Shown here piece by piece: positions 9,371 to 21,065 of a stretch of 64,000 nt of DNA. The notes under the pieces were generated by a model that was given only the letters and a program-made list of their open reading frames with translations, was not told where the DNA came from and searched no databases. The translations under genes and the position numbers were made by a program. This DNA is from Marisa cornuarietis (lineage: Eukaryota > Mollusca > Gastropoda > Architaenioglossa > Ampullariidae), in assembly GCA_004794655.1 (NCBI GenBank), contig SMMW01000626.1, positions 776,501 to 840,500 of the forward strand, in the 5' to 3' direction. Numbering within the stretch: position 1 is the first letter of the stretch; each line of letters opens with the position of its first letter.

Positions 9371-9545
9371 GCCTCACCAACAGACTAAAACAGGTACATG
9401 TGGGATAGAGACCAGCAATGACAAGAGTAAGGTCATGGTCAATATCAATATTGACAGCAGAAATATACGTGAAAGGTCAACTGCTACAAGTACTTGGGAG
9501 TCACCTTGTCCAAATATTGCAGATCAGGCATGCAACAGCCAAAAC

Positions 9546-10149
9546 TTTGTTTTTTTTTCATGCTGACTGTTTAAGTCCTTGTTCTTATTCTGTTCTGGCA
9601 GACATGCTCAACCTTTCCAGAAGGAATCCACAGTACCATTTTCTATATTCTGTGTCCAAAATAGAATAGCACACACTTTAGAAGTATCTGCCTGTTAAAC
9701 AGAATCGGAAGATCACTCTGGGTTGTCCCAGTGTCTTTGGAGCAGTTGTATACAACACGCTGCAAGCTGCTTTTGTCCTTAACTGATAAATTGTTGTAAA
9801 AGAAGATAAACAAGAACACACTATCGATATGGGATCAATAAAATAGCTGAAGAAATCTCTGGGTGACAGAAAAATTTCAGCTTCTGCATGGATGACAGTT
9901 ACAATTATAGTAAACGCAAAATTTGTATAGCACAGACTCACACTTCTAAGGATCATCCTCTTAGCACTGAAGAACAAGAACGAGACATAGGCAACCTACA
10001 TGGGACAGAAGAACAAACAACCATCATATGTACTACAGAAGGATAAACAACAGTACCGATGATGAATAAAGACAAATACAGGAAATGCAAAGAGGAACCA
10101 AGTAACAAGGACTAATAAGAGCATCATGATTTTGGAAAAGGAAGATGAG
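9546..10149. other. No gene recognised
   Basis: Nothing supported. The short frames here have no family resemblance. The last part (10000-10149) may be the untranslated tail of the LINE fragment at 10150-10540. Confidence 0.35.
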
Positions 10150-10540
10150 CAGAGAAGTAGCAATAAGCAGAAAAAAGGGGGAGGGGGGAGTTTGGGGAAA
10201 AAGGACTAGCATTGTGGGAACTGGTGTTAGGAGTAATGTTTAAGAAAAAAGGTGCATTTTCTGTGCACATTTTAAGGTTTCAATAGTGGGTAGGTGGTGG
10301 ATACGGAAAGGAAGAGAGTTCCATTGTTTTGCTGCACAGTAACTAAAACTCCTGTGATGATATGTTGTTATTCTGGCGACAAGAATAGTTAGGAGACAGT
10401 CGTTAGACAAAAAGTGGAGTTGTCTAGCTGGGACATAAAGGAAGTTCAGAGAAATAGTCAGGGCAGGAGCTATGAAGGAGAATACGCTGCTTCCATCAGG
10501 TCTTCCCAAATGATCAATGCAGGTATGGAAATACAGCATT
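10150..10540 (-). mobile_element. CR1/L2-like LINE, extreme RT C-terminus
   Basis: The minus-strand frame at 10240-10572 contains FLYVPARQLHFLSNDCLL, TTYHHRSFSYCAAKQWNSLP and TIETLKCAQKMHLFS. These match the last ORF2 blocks of CR1/L2 elements (PAR.LRS..D, T...RSFS..AAKQWNSLP, TFK..LK.HLF). The same blocks occur at about 14140-14310 on the plus strand. It is a short 5'-truncated copy. Confidence 0.75.
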
Positions 10541-11706
10541 TCCTCTTTTTTTTTTTTTTTGGCTTTGCACAATTTTTATTCATTTATTTGTGTTCAATGC
10601 TAGAGCTTGTTCTGGTAACACATTTATTATTCCTACAAAGACCAGACCATTTATTTAACACTAAATATATAGTCATGTGCAAAACATAACAGTGGCAAAT
10701 TTATCTGACAATCTACAATGCTCTCAGCAATCTGAATCCTAACCCTCAAGTTTTAATCCTTCAAGAATATATACTTGGTTTAGTGACTATACATTTATAC
10801 ATCCTTCGTTTATTTTATAGGTCATATATTTGTGCACATACATTCATGCATGTCAACAAAACCACACAGTTGTGTGGTAATACTAGCTTGTCTTTTAAAG
10901 GCATGTGATTTTATTTTCCATTAAAATTGCATCCAGAGCTATCTATAATGATGAGATCATGGTTGTAGTGCCAATTGTGATATAGGCTTCTCAATCTGTG
11001 TAAAACATTCACAAAGATTTATCAACCTTTATGAACCTATTTAATCTTTAATTATTCATAGGCCTACTATGTGTACACGTTTCATCTGATTAAGGCTCAT
11101 ACACCGTGTAAAAATCGAAGTGTTCTAATATAAGCTTCAGGTGCTTAGCAGACGAACTTTTTTTCAAAAAGCTTCATCTCAAAGAGGGATTTTGAAAAAA
11201 TCGGCTCGCTGCTTATTATACTCTGCTAATATATGTAACGTGTCAAAAAAGAAACTTTGTACGCATTTATATTGATGCAGTGGGTAAGTTGAAGAACATG
11301 TATTTCTTTTTAACTAGGTTGAACCCTGTTTTACGAGTTTAAGAACATCGTTTTAATGCCGATCGTAAAGCTTAATTTGCTCAAAAAATAATTCAAAGTA
11401 AGACTGGCAAAAATGGCGGAAACGAAAACGATGGTCGTTTGAGGCTTTAGAGAGAATATTCCGTTCATTAACAGTTTGGAGCAAAAAAAAATCGTATTTA
11501 CCTTTTGCAAGATTATGTTGTACACTCTTCAATCTGTTGATAGCTCTTTCTTATTCGTAATTGTGCAAAGTGTATAAATATATATTTATATTTTTACGAA
11601 TGTGTGCATTTTTCGTTTTTCAGCAAGGCGTCTTAGAATGACGTACTTCCGTTACTATTGTTGGTGATCTCCCTTGATGAACCTGCGTAAACTCCATCAA
11701 CATCTT
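10541..11706. other. AT-rich, no gene recognised
   Basis: A T-run at about 10545-10560 is followed by AT-rich sequence. Near 11412 there is AAAATGGCGGAAACG, a YY1-like/start-like context, but the frame closes after nine codons (MAETKTMVV). I see nothing else. Confidence 0.3.
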
Positions 11707-11925
11707 CGGGGGCCCCGGTAGTGCAGTCGGTTAAAACACTCGCTTGTCAACACTGCTGATCTCGTCTTGGGACATTGCATGTATGTGGCACATGTTCGCA
11801 GGGCCGACTGTCGGGGGATTTCTTGGGTAATCCAGTTGGCTTTCCCCTCCCTCTTCCCCATATAGGGCAAAATCATCGATAGGTGGAAGCACTTTCCCAC
11901 CAAAGCAACAAACCAACTAAGCCGA
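11707..11925 (+). mobile_element. tRNA-derived SINE, copy 1
   Basis: The head GGTAGTGCAGTCGGTTAA (about 11717) is a tRNA-like A box with its D-loop. The B box is degenerate. The body contains TTCGCAGGGCCGACTGTCGG and then GATTTCTTGGGTAATCCAG followed by TTGGCTTTCCCC. This body aligns with the SINE at 45366 (TTTACAGAACTGACCGTC, then GGTTTTCTCTGGGTGCTCC). A body of this kind recurs in SINEs of many metazoans as a conserved central domain. I do not assign the named domain from memory with certainty. Confidence 0.65.
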
Positions 11926-12270
11926 CATCTTCGATTGAACGTACTATAGATAGGGGTCGTCATCCAAACTTTCGGCGTCTGCTATTGCACACTATGTAAA
12001 GTTAATGAAGCATTAAATATTTGTGTCTGATAAAACCAACGGGTTTTGTCATGATGTAAGGGATGCATCATACATAAACAGTATTCCTTTTAAATTTCCT
12101 TCGCCAAAATATTGGAAAATAACTTTTCTAGGAATTAGCTTAGCTCGGGTACATGAGAGAGGTCACCGCGGTCAATTCGACCAGTTGCCGAGTCGATTCG
12201 ACCACGTCATCCACATGATAATTAGCCACAAACAGCTATCCTAACGAAAGAGCTATAGAAACTGGGGGAT
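11926..12270. other. No gene recognised
   Basis: Nothing supported between SINE copy 1 and the GC-rich-ended segment at 12279. Confidence 0.3.
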
Positions 12271-12278
12271 CTGGTGTA

Positions 12279-12656
12279 CCCAGGCCCGCGGTTGTGAAGG
12301 GGGTCCGGCCTTGGTCAGTGAATTTTTTCTTCTTCTTCTTCTTTTCCCTATCTCTTCTTCGTAACATTCCTCACTCTGGGGATTTTTCTATGGACCGGGC
12401 TACTACAAAGTTTGATCGTTTAACGACTCATCTTTCCTCATTTTACCACTCATGTCTAAACAACTCTATGTTCAAGGAGTGATGTATGCCCTATAGTGCA
12501 CTTGTCCTGATGTTTGCAGTCTATATATTATGTTACTGAATGAAATATTGACATTGACAATCGAACTGTAAGCATATTATTATATACTGGGAAAATAATG
12601 TACGATTACAATGGGCCCGGAGATCTCGTCTGCCCCGGGGCCCGTGCTGGCTCTCG
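12279..12656. mobile_element. Possible hAT-type non-autonomous element
   Basis: An AT-rich segment lies between two GC-rich ends. The right end, read inward on the minus strand, is CAGGGCCGCCGAGAGCC. The left end is CAGGCCCGCGGTTGTG. CAGGG(C/G) ends with a GGGCCC-rich subterminal part are usual in hAT elements. I do not see a matching 8-bp target duplication (GGTGTACC against GCCACAAA), so the ends or the relationship may be wrong. Confidence 0.25.
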
Positions 12657-12949
12657 GCGGCCCTGGCCACAAACTAAACGATTTTGATGAAGTCTTTTAG
12701 TTATCGTCGTTGATGACCTGCCCACTCGATCTTTGTCGTTCGTTGTGTGTGTGTGTGTGAAGGTTTCAAAAACAGGTTAGACGATTTGTATGATCGGCGT
12801 ACATATACCTATACGTGTTACTACCCTCACTCCGGACGTTCTCAGATCTGGTTAAAAAGACTAGTAGAAAAGGCAATGTTTGTTAAAAGATCCCTATATG
12901 TGTGATGTTAATTAAGATTTGGCGACATGTCTGAAGGTCTACGTTTCAC

Positions 12950-13450
12950 ACAGGCACACGATTTATACTGTAGTTTCACAGACTTTCGCGCTTGAACCTG
13001 CGCTGTTGGCGACGCCATCAGAAGTGCTGGTATCAGCTACCATCTCCTACGTGTTCGCACCCATCGTGCGGGGCGTTGCAAACAGATTTGTATAATTAGT
13101 GGCGGGACTAGTACCGGACTGCCATTGGAAAAAGAAGTGAGTAAAACTGTGAATTTTATAATCTAATTCCAGTGACTATTACTCGTGTCATTGTGTATTT
13201 GTCTAGCGCAATGACCCTACAGGAGATAGACATTCGTTATCGTCGCCAGCCCTGTTCGCCGCAGCACCGAGCTGTAAGAAGAACCCACAGAGGCTGACCT
13301 CACAGACCGCGACTTCGACATCGTCTTACTGCTTATGATGACGGACTTCCTACACAGTCGGACAAATACTGTGTATCGACGGCGCACACCTCCGTGCCGT
13401 GTAACTCGTTTTGATTGTTAGGTCAGTATTTGTGCTCGCGTTCACAAGCT
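12950..13450. promoter_or_regulatory. CpG-rich segment, possible promoter or LINE 5'UTR
   Basis: CpG dinucleotides are noticeably more frequent here than in the surroundings (for example near 13010-13080 and 13230-13440). An AAGTGAGTA match to a splice donor lies near 13136 on the plus strand. It may be the promoter of the leftward PRDM gene, an orphan first exon, or the 5' part of the LINE at 13570. The sequence alone does not decide. Confidence 0.25.
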
Positions 13451-13569
13451 TTCGCATGGATATTGATGTGTGCGTATTGAATTAAATCAGCGACGATGGG
13501 TGAAAATGCTGATGTATTTTTAATTAAATGTAACAGAGCTAAAGCACAATAACAGATAAAAAAAATGAC

Positions 13570-14625
13570 GTATACTAGCTGTTCTCTTTCTCAGGCACAC
13601 ACTGCGATCCAGGGCATCCAAGATTGTATTTCTGATATTAGACTATGGATGACCAACAGCAAGTTAAAACTAAATGACGAAAAAAAAACAGAAGCTTTTA
13701 TTTTTTTGTTACTTCAACACGCAAATTAGGTTACATAATGTCTGCTGACATGTCTCTTGATAAACCTGTTTCTCACATCTGTCGTTCTGCATACTTTGAG
13801 CTCCGGAAGATCAGCACCATTCGCCATACTCTGTCCATCTCAGCCACCAAAATTCTCTTTTACTCATTTGTTCTTTCTAAACTAGACTACTGTAACTCTC
13901 TTCTTGCTGGCTGTCCACAGTACCTCATTGATAAGCTTCAGAAAGTCCAGAACTCTGCTGCTCGTCTCATTTTCCGTACTCGCAAATCTGAACATGTCAC
14001 ACCACTTCTTCATTCTCTTCATTGCCTACCAATTAAAGCTAGAATAGACTACAAGCTCTCAACTCTATGCTATGGATTCTTTGAAGGCTACTCCCTCACC
14101 CCCCCCCCACTACTTTGCTGAAATCTTGTCTTTCCACACTCCACACACCTGCCCGAAACCTTCGCTCCTCGTCAAACTCTTGCATTCTTTCCCTCCCTCC
14201 CACAAAGACGGTGACATACAGACAACGGATGTTCTCCCTCTATGCTGCTAAGCAGTGGAACTCTCTTCCACCTCACATTCGCCACTCTGACTCGTAGTCT
14301 ACATTCAAACGGTCTCTGAAAACATATCTGCTTACAAAATACTATTCCTGAATTACTATTCTTAACCCCTTGCAATACTGTCTGTCAAGTTAACCATCAT
14401 GTCATAACTCCATCTCACACTGTTCACAGTACCTATATCCCTTCATACCTTCATCCATTGCTTTACGTTCTACTCTTGTACCTCATCTTTATGTTGTTCA
14501 GTGTGTCTATAGGTATCTCACCGTTCCTTGTTATCTTTCATTTATCATTACTGGTCTGCGCAGAAAGTGCGATGTATCTTGGTCGTGATGCTGCGCATTA
14601 TCAGTTCACATTATTATTAAACCAT
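13570..14625 (+). mobile_element. CR1/L2-like LINE, 3' half of RT and tail
   Basis: RT blocks in order: CISDIRLWMTNSKLKLNDEK (about 13630), SHICRSAYFELRKISTIRH, TKILFYSFVLSKLDYCNSLL, AARLIFRTRKSEHVTPLL, LHCLPIKARIDYKLSTLCY, then PARNLRSSSN and RMFSLYAAKQWNSLPPHIRH. The frame breaks at a run of ten C (near 14100) and again at an in-frame TAG near 14295. The untranslated tail (to about 14625) contains GGTCGTGATGCTGCGC and ends with ATTATTATTAAA. The same tail is found inverted at 21004-21235. Confidence 0.85.
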
Positions 14626-15105
14626 TAGAAGCTGCACTAGTGAATGGGTCCGCTTTGCGACCATAAGCTGTAAGCTCTGCTCTAACGATTGCATAAATTA
14701 AGCTAATCAAGAAATCTATTGTTTTTCGCTCAGGCATACATAGCCATCCGTGCGTAACATTGCAAGAGACAATGGATATCCATACTCTTTTCGAACAGCG
14801 ACCTTTTTTTTTTATTTGATGTTAGCGGAAGCGTTCGTTTTTGAAATCCCTGGCAGTGACTTTAATTGCTTCCTTCCATTTTCCACTTTGTCCATCCACC
14901 CCCTGCCGCCCGACGAGCGATAAATGGCGCAGTTGACACTGAAGTAGGTAATGTATAGCGCCTTACTTCGATTAGTATGAACAGCGGGCGAAAATCTATG
15001 TTGGTACATTGTTTTCGGGTAGAAAGCAGGTCCTGTCTAGGTTTTGTACTCACGATTCCGGAAAGGAAACCTGCATGCAGTGACCTAGCGCAGCTCCAAA
15101 CCCCT
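14626..15105. other. No gene recognised
   Basis: Only overlapping short frames without family resemblance. Confidence 0.35.
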
Positions 15106-15107
15106 AC

Positions 15108-15385
15108 AGACCGTGTACGTTGAAGAGACGGCCATAGTTGTAGAAACTCCTATAGTACTGCTGCATGGATGGCAGCTCTTACACATAAGCGCACATGCAT
15201 ACACACCTACGTGTACATTTGTGCGTGTAAAAGATAGCTATAGCTGTTGTAAAGATGTCTAGTTCTGCTGGATGGCAACTTTTGCACATTAACATACACA
15301 CCTACATCTGTATACACCCTGTACGTACGAGAGACAGCTGTCGTACAGACTCCTGGTTCTGCTGGATGGCAGCTTTTGCAAAGTG
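15108..15385 (+). repeat. About 100-bp tandem repeat, three units
   Basis: The motif CTG(C)TGGATGGCA(G/A)CTTTTG-like occurs at 15161, 15265 and 15359, spacing 104 and 94 bp. Each is preceded by a GAGACAGC/AAGATAGC...GTAGA(A/C)T-like stretch and the first two are followed by ACACACCTAC. The units have diverged. Confidence 0.7.
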
Positions 15386-16807
15386 TCGCAGACTCAATAC
15401 CAATTCCCATACCCCTCTGAAAACGATTGAGTCTGTCCGGCTACACCAACATGAAACCTTTTGAACTTACGGATTCTCATAAATACACCAGAAAAATCTC
15501 AAAACGTTTAATGAGCTTATATACTCTTCTCGGATCAACAGTTGCATTGCCTGGTTAGTAGTTGTACTGTTTCTACGTACATTACTCAAGTTCTTCAGCG
15601 CAGTGATTTATGTTTTTAGCATTTCATCATTTTAGTAAAATATATAGGGTTTGGCCAGAACGAGTTGTATTTGCTCGCTTCTGCTGAAGAAAACGATCAA
15701 TTAAAGAGCACACATTACATTCACAGAGGAAGTCTTTGTTCAAGCTGAAATTTATATCTTATAAGCTCTGAAGCTCAATACTTCGATTTTAGTGAAATGT
15801 TGAATTTACCGCAGGTAGTACATACCTGTGGTCACAATTAAAGGTCCCTTCTATCTGGGGATTTCGAATGGCTGGCCTTTCATGTCTCCAAAACTCTGTG
15901 TAAATATATAGTCCCATATCCAATTCAATTCTGTAGGTATAAAATTAATTTTATAATTATATAATTAAATTGGATAGCTAGAATGTACTGTACAGCTATG
16001 GAATTGAATTGTATGTATAAAATTAACTGGATAGCAACTTTTAAGCATAATATACATGAATTAGTTTGGTTATACCGGTTTTCTCCCTCTATCTAGTTAT
16101 AGAATGAATTCTATAATTATGAAATGAATTGTATATCTGTAGAGATAAGAAATAGTAAAATTCTCATCTTGGCGTCCTTTACAAATTATTTTTATTTTTA
16201 AGCAAACTAGGAGACGCGTAGAAAAGGTTTTGTGTCCTTGTCAGTGGACTCTCCTTTCGTTGGTTTGTGCTTGTCTTGTTAATGTATTAATACAATTGTT
16301 GAGTAATTATGGTTAGTTATTATAGGAGTGTTTGATTGGTGTAAGTCTTTCTTGAATTTCTCACCTTGGTATGGCCAAGGAATGGCAAATCAACAGCTGC
16401 TTTTGTGTAAAGGAGGACAACTCGACAAAATATTCATCAGTTATTTAAGGGATGAAATTTCACCCCTTATCGACCTTTTTTTCTTAAAAAAATAAATATT
16501 ATTGAAGATCACGCATATGTTTTTTGCATATTGTGTGTTTAGTTGCTGATAAATCCACACATAATGCTAAGACTGGGGTAATTTAATTCAAAACTTAGTT
16601 TTAAATGAGATCTGTTCAGTTTGTAACATGTCCTTTGAAGGGCTACTTTGTATTTATGTAGCTTTTACTTATTTTGCTAGTTTACAATATTTACCTACGC
16701 ATTTTTGATGCCTCATTATGCTGTTACAGTTTATCTCTTTAACTGAATTTATTTACCTGGCATAACCTTTTCCTCACCTTGACAGATTTCGTTGACGACT
16801 TTGCATT

Positions 16808-16810
<3 letters not shown>
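15386..16810. other. AT-rich, no gene recognised
   Basis: Contains locally repeated AT-rich words (variants of GGTATAAAATTAA and GAATTGAATTGTAT near 15940-16140) but no coding or TE signal I can support. Confidence 0.35.

Positions 16811-16856
<46 letters not shown>
16811..16856 (+). repeat. (CA)n microsatellite
   Basis: Uninterrupted CA dinucleotide run of 23 units. Confidence 0.95.
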
Positions 16857-16859
<3 letters not shown>

Positions 16860-17089
16860 CTCACCCCTGATTATCAATCTTACCGTGTTGTCCAAGGTAG
16901 AATTAGTTTTTCAGTCTGAATATTCTATCTGTTTTGAGACCAGTGTCTATGATCGTGGTTATATCTGTGTGGTTTTTGCTTTTTTGTGGGGTGGTTTGAA
17001 CCTACCTTTGATGGTGGGTAAAATACCCTCTTTAATAACTTTATTTATATTTTCCTGTGTATCGTGTCTGCATGTTTCTGTGTATTCAT

Positions 17090-17205
17090 GAAGCTGCATT
17101 TGATGCCTGCCCTAAAAAGATATCCCCGCACGTTTATATGTATGGAATGTTTATTGAGTCCAGCTGATGCTGGAGAAAGGCGCTATATAGATGTTATTAT
17201 TAATC
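17090..17205 (+). repeat. SINE/LINE-like 3' tail
   Basis: Ends with GGCGCTATATAGATGTTATT followed by ATTAATTAA-type sequence. A GCGCTATA...(ATT)n ending is common in animal retroposon tails. A similar ending (GCGCTATAAAAGC then (ATT)n) occurs at 52998-53032. No head is seen. Confidence 0.45.
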
Positions 17206-18684
17206 AATTAATTAAAACCCTTCAACAGGTCTACACAGGCAATGTCAGCCCCGTGATGGATACACAATGCAGGCATGCGGATCATTACTGGTGGACTGAA
17301 GACTACACCCATCTTTCTGGAGAACATTACAGAACTCACCTCCCTAAACCAGAGAGCGAGAGAGACAGAGAGAAGAGAAGCTTCTGATATAACACAAAAA
17401 TCTACAAAGGCTCCCTTCACGTCCACCAACTGCTACAAGAGAATACTGTATCATTTGAAAATTGTGATAACAACAATTTCTTATCTTGCACTTTCGCACC
17501 TCTCACAATTTTATTTTCATGCAACATAAAAACATGATAAAATTTCTGAACACAGCAAAAGCAGATAAGGCGACAAGGGATCTCCTTGTCTCACTCCTCC
17601 ATCTCTACAGAACTATTAAGAATACACACAATTCACAAAAATGGATATTGAAATGGCTGAATAGAAAGTGTGTACCAACTTCTTCAAATCAGGTAAAAAA
17701 TTTCATGATTAATTGAATTACCTGAAAGACATTAATATTATTAAAGAAGAACTTAAAAAATTAACATTTATATCCATCCCTGCCATGGCGTTTATTTTTA
17801 TTCATTAATCATAGTGCTATATGTGGAAATAGTGCTATATGTGCTTCCTTTTAATAGATCCTTCTAGAAAACTGGTTTCTTCTTGATTTAATTTTACTGC
17901 CTATTTAACCAAAGTAGTTAACTCCTTTTCTTTTACATCCTGTTGGCAGTTTCGCCTCTCATAAGCATCTTTTGTTTCCTTTACCACTTCAGTGTCCCCG
18001 TAAATGGTCTCTACATTTTCTTTTTCCACAGACACGTGTACTTTGATGTTAAATTTCTACTTTCTAAGTTACAGAGGTATTTAATTGGTTTCTCTCCTTG
18101 GTGTGTCCAGTGCACCCTGCAGCAAACCATCATGCCACCATTTTTTCCCGTATCTCCTTTAGTATAATTTTTCTTCTAATATCTGCACAGCAGTTTGATT
18201 TAAATTATTGCTTTATTCCAATTTTTTAGTTGTCGTAAGTAGTTGATGTTCTTCTTTTCTGTTTTTTTAGCCCTATATATGAAGAGTAAGGAATAGTTGT
18301 ACCTTTCATTTCCATTAGCAACGTTTCAAAGAAAAGCTGGTCATCAATTACAAATTAAATTTAATGTGTTCATCAGAAGTGTCATTAATGCTGTTCATAT
18401 TATAGACTGTCACTGCATAGTTTTTAACATCAATTATCAGCTGTTTGATAATATCAATATAAACATTATCTTTCAATTGGTAATTGTTAAATTTCCAGCA
18501 TTGCTTAGGTCTGTTTTGGAGGGTCCTTAAGTAACTTTAGAGTGAGCAAATTTGTAGTCTAGTACAATTATTATATAACTAGCTAGCTTCAGACATCAGT
18601 GATGCCAAAATTGGAAAAAAATCTAGGTGGTTTGTTCCATTGAACAGCCTCCAAGTGTAGCCCTTCTTATCTGGAAAGATTTCG
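17206..18684. other. No gene recognised
   Basis: Several open frames of 70-108 codons occur, none with family resemblance, codon regularity or supporting splice sites. Confidence 0.35.
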
Positions 18685-19176
18685 CACATACAAAGTACAG
18701 TCTGTACAAATCCCTCGTAGAACCGATCCTGCTTTGTGGATGTGAAGTGTAAACTCTGCCAATACGGAGAAAAGAATCCAGTCATTCAGGAACAAGTGCC
18801 CGAGGAGGATGATCCGGATCTCGTACAGAGAACATAAAACAAATCACTTTGTACGAAGCACGGTTGCCACACTCTTATGACACCGGGAACCTCTACTTGC
18901 AACAGTCAAGCGACGTAAGCTGGCCTAGTTTGGTCATGTGACCCGGCACGACACCCTGTCAAAGACTGTCCTTCAAGGTACCTTGGAGGGCGGTCTTCGC
19001 CGCGTTGGCCAGAGGAAGAACTGGCTTACGAACGTCAAAGACTAGACTGGTCGTCCTGTACAGGACCTGCTGACTATGACCCAAAACAGGCGTAAATTGC
19101 GGGTCTTGTCAGCTGGCGTGTCTATTAATGTGTTCCCTTCCAGCGATTGGTACCAGTCAAGGGACGAATGACAGAC
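18685..19176 (+). mobile_element. RTE-like LINE 3' end, second plus copy
   Basis: Fragmentary frames read EKRIQSFRNKCPRRM, SYREHKTNHFVRSTVATL, REPLLATVKRRKLA, FGHVTRHDTLSKTVLQGTLE and GQRKNWLTNVKD. The right end is GTCAAGGGACGAATGACAGA, shared with the copies at 1794 and 6375. Multiple stops show decay. The left end is truncated near 18685. Confidence 0.8.
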
Positions 19177-19189
19177 TGACTTGTAGGTC

Positions 19190-19740
19190 AGGGTTTGAGC
19201 TCCAATAACTCGCATATGTTTTCATCATCACAAGATGAAGGACCAATTGCATCACTGCACTTGCTGTCGAGGTAGGAATTAGGGGTCTTAACCATAGCTT
19301 TGTGGGGAACAACTTTATCAGGGAGGCGAGGGTATGAAATTCAGAAGAAAGGGTAGCGGCAGCTGAGCTGCCTGATGTAAAACAGACTAGGAGAGTAGGA
19401 CTAGGAGCAGTTGCAACAATATCTGTACCAGAGACACCTAATGGAACAGCAATTGCCAGGACAACGGCTGCACACTCGGACACATCAGGACCTCTAAGAG
19501 GGTTGGTGGGACGCTACTGTAGTGATCATACTCACCGTCCCCTCTATCTCCTTCACTCTCCATCTCGATGGAGGCCTGCTCACTTTGCACAGGCCAGTCA
19601 TATTGCAAATCAACCCACGAGTAAGAGTTATGCCAGATGGTGTCGTGTCATCGATTGTGGTGACACATTGTCCCTTTGCTGGATTGTCTAGATTAGTAGC
19701 TGTAAGGGACTGTCGATAATAAGTGACGGTCTTCACTGAA
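19190..19740 (-). other. Unrecognised minus-strand open segments
   Basis: Two minus-strand frames of 80 and 108 codons lie end to end (19494-19736 and 19157-19483). The first ends near a strong donor match (ACG then GTGAGTAT at about 19536). I recognise no domain. An exon of an unknown gene or an uncharacterised TE are both possible. Confidence 0.2.
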
Positions 19741-19744
19741 ACTA

Positions 19745-20815
19745 CATCTTTCGACCTGTTGTTGTTAATGTTGCAGCTGATGTCGGTGCTTATGCAGTGA
19801 TAGAGTTCAACGTGCAGTACTACGATTCTGCCCTGCCTCTCTTTTTGTCTTGTAATGAATTGGAACCACCAATAATATGTTTGTCTCCCTTGTAATACGC
19901 ATGAACTCCTCTTTCTTTGACTCTTTAGAAGTTCTCCCTGTCTCTATTTGTTAGGCCTGTCACCACAGTAACTTTCTTTGCTCTCATCTTGTCTCTTCCC
20001 TTGGTCAGAATATCCATTTTATCTCCTCAGTGAGAGAATTTAATTAATCATAAATATGGGATTAACATTCTGCAAAGTTTGTGAAAAATTCTTAGCATCA
20101 CGCCTGTATAACTGTAAACACGAATCATGACACGTCTGTGCCATATTCATCTAGGTATAAAGTTGCAGGAGTTCAAGAGATCCATCACAGACACAATACA
20201 TGCTTCATAATTATCCTGCCTTGTTTCTAAAATGCCGAAGAGACGAAAATTGTGTCTGTGAATAGCTTTCTAGATGACCAAGCTGCACACCAATATCAGT
20301 CTCCAGGTAATCGCGGATCGTCTCTAACGTTTATTGTCATGAGCAGATAAATGAATGTTTACAGTGTTCATACGAGTAGACACGTCTGCGAACAGTTTAT
20401 TTGTGTCTTGAAATCACAAATGTCTTTCCTATGCGCATCAGGAGTAGAACTGATCCTCATCACTTGCAAGTCAAACATTTCCTGAGGAGCTGTCCTAAAG
20501 CCGAATCCATTTCTTTTCTGACAGGTTCATGGTTGCACATAGTCCGCTGAATTCGCTTGAATCGGTTGGATTTTAATTTCTACTTTGCCAAATACCCACA
20601 CAAAAAAACACACCACAGTATTTGGTGCGGTAAAGAAGACCACAGCCATGTCAACAAACTTTTAAAATCTTTGATATTACAAAAGTAATAAGAAGAAAAT
20701 GAGTTTCATAATCCCATCTCATGTAAACACGTCTGACCATTCTCAGTTTGTTTCCCTCTCCGGTTGCGTTCGGGAGAACATAAATGTAATATATGCGTTA
20801 GGAATAGAATACAAC
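19745..20815. other. No gene recognised
   Basis: Nothing supported. Confidence 0.35.
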
Positions 20816-20817
20816 TG

Positions 20818-20954
20818 GCTTACAACCAAAATTCTTCTCACACTTTTTTGTTAAACGATGAAATTCAAATATGTATAATAGGTCTCAGGAACAGCCACAT
20901 TTTGTTCGGTTGGTTTCTTTACTATTTTCTTTCTAGCCATTAGCTTTTTGTGAG
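20818..20954 (+). mobile_element. Tc1-like element, right-end fragment (copy 1 of 4)
   Basis: AATTCTTCTCACAC, GTTAAACGATGAAATTCAAA, and the terminal TTTTTGTGAG followed by TA (20955-20956) match the right end of the element at 22780-24308. Only the last 140 bp or so is present. Confidence 0.7.
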
Positions 20955-21003
20955 TAGGATATTTGAACAGGTAAATTCTCTCAATGTCTCAAAGAAATGA
21001 CAT

Positions 21004-21030
21004 TAACAACAACAACAACAACAACAACAA

Positions 21031-21065
<35 letters not shown>

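Larger units (their letters stand above)
8225..9545 (+). mobile_element. RTE-like LINE RT fragment split by a piggyBac-like insertion
   Basis: The left half (about 8250-8495) reads LYKIINTAVL, LSPTLFNIL, SMGGRLAL, then MASSSFDLN, the RTE RT palm up to the helix after the active site, with the YADD region damaged. The right half (about 9365-9545) resumes with LTNRLKQ, DKSKVMVNI, and a QIRHATAKT block. Removing 8500-9364 and one TTAA joins the halves without a frame change (DLKGLTNRL). The element is therefore older than the insertion. Confidence 0.7.

Noticed and set aside
17208..17716. Cluster of overlapping frames up to 107 codons
   Set aside because: Frames on both strands are similarly open and show no family resemblance; treated as chance.
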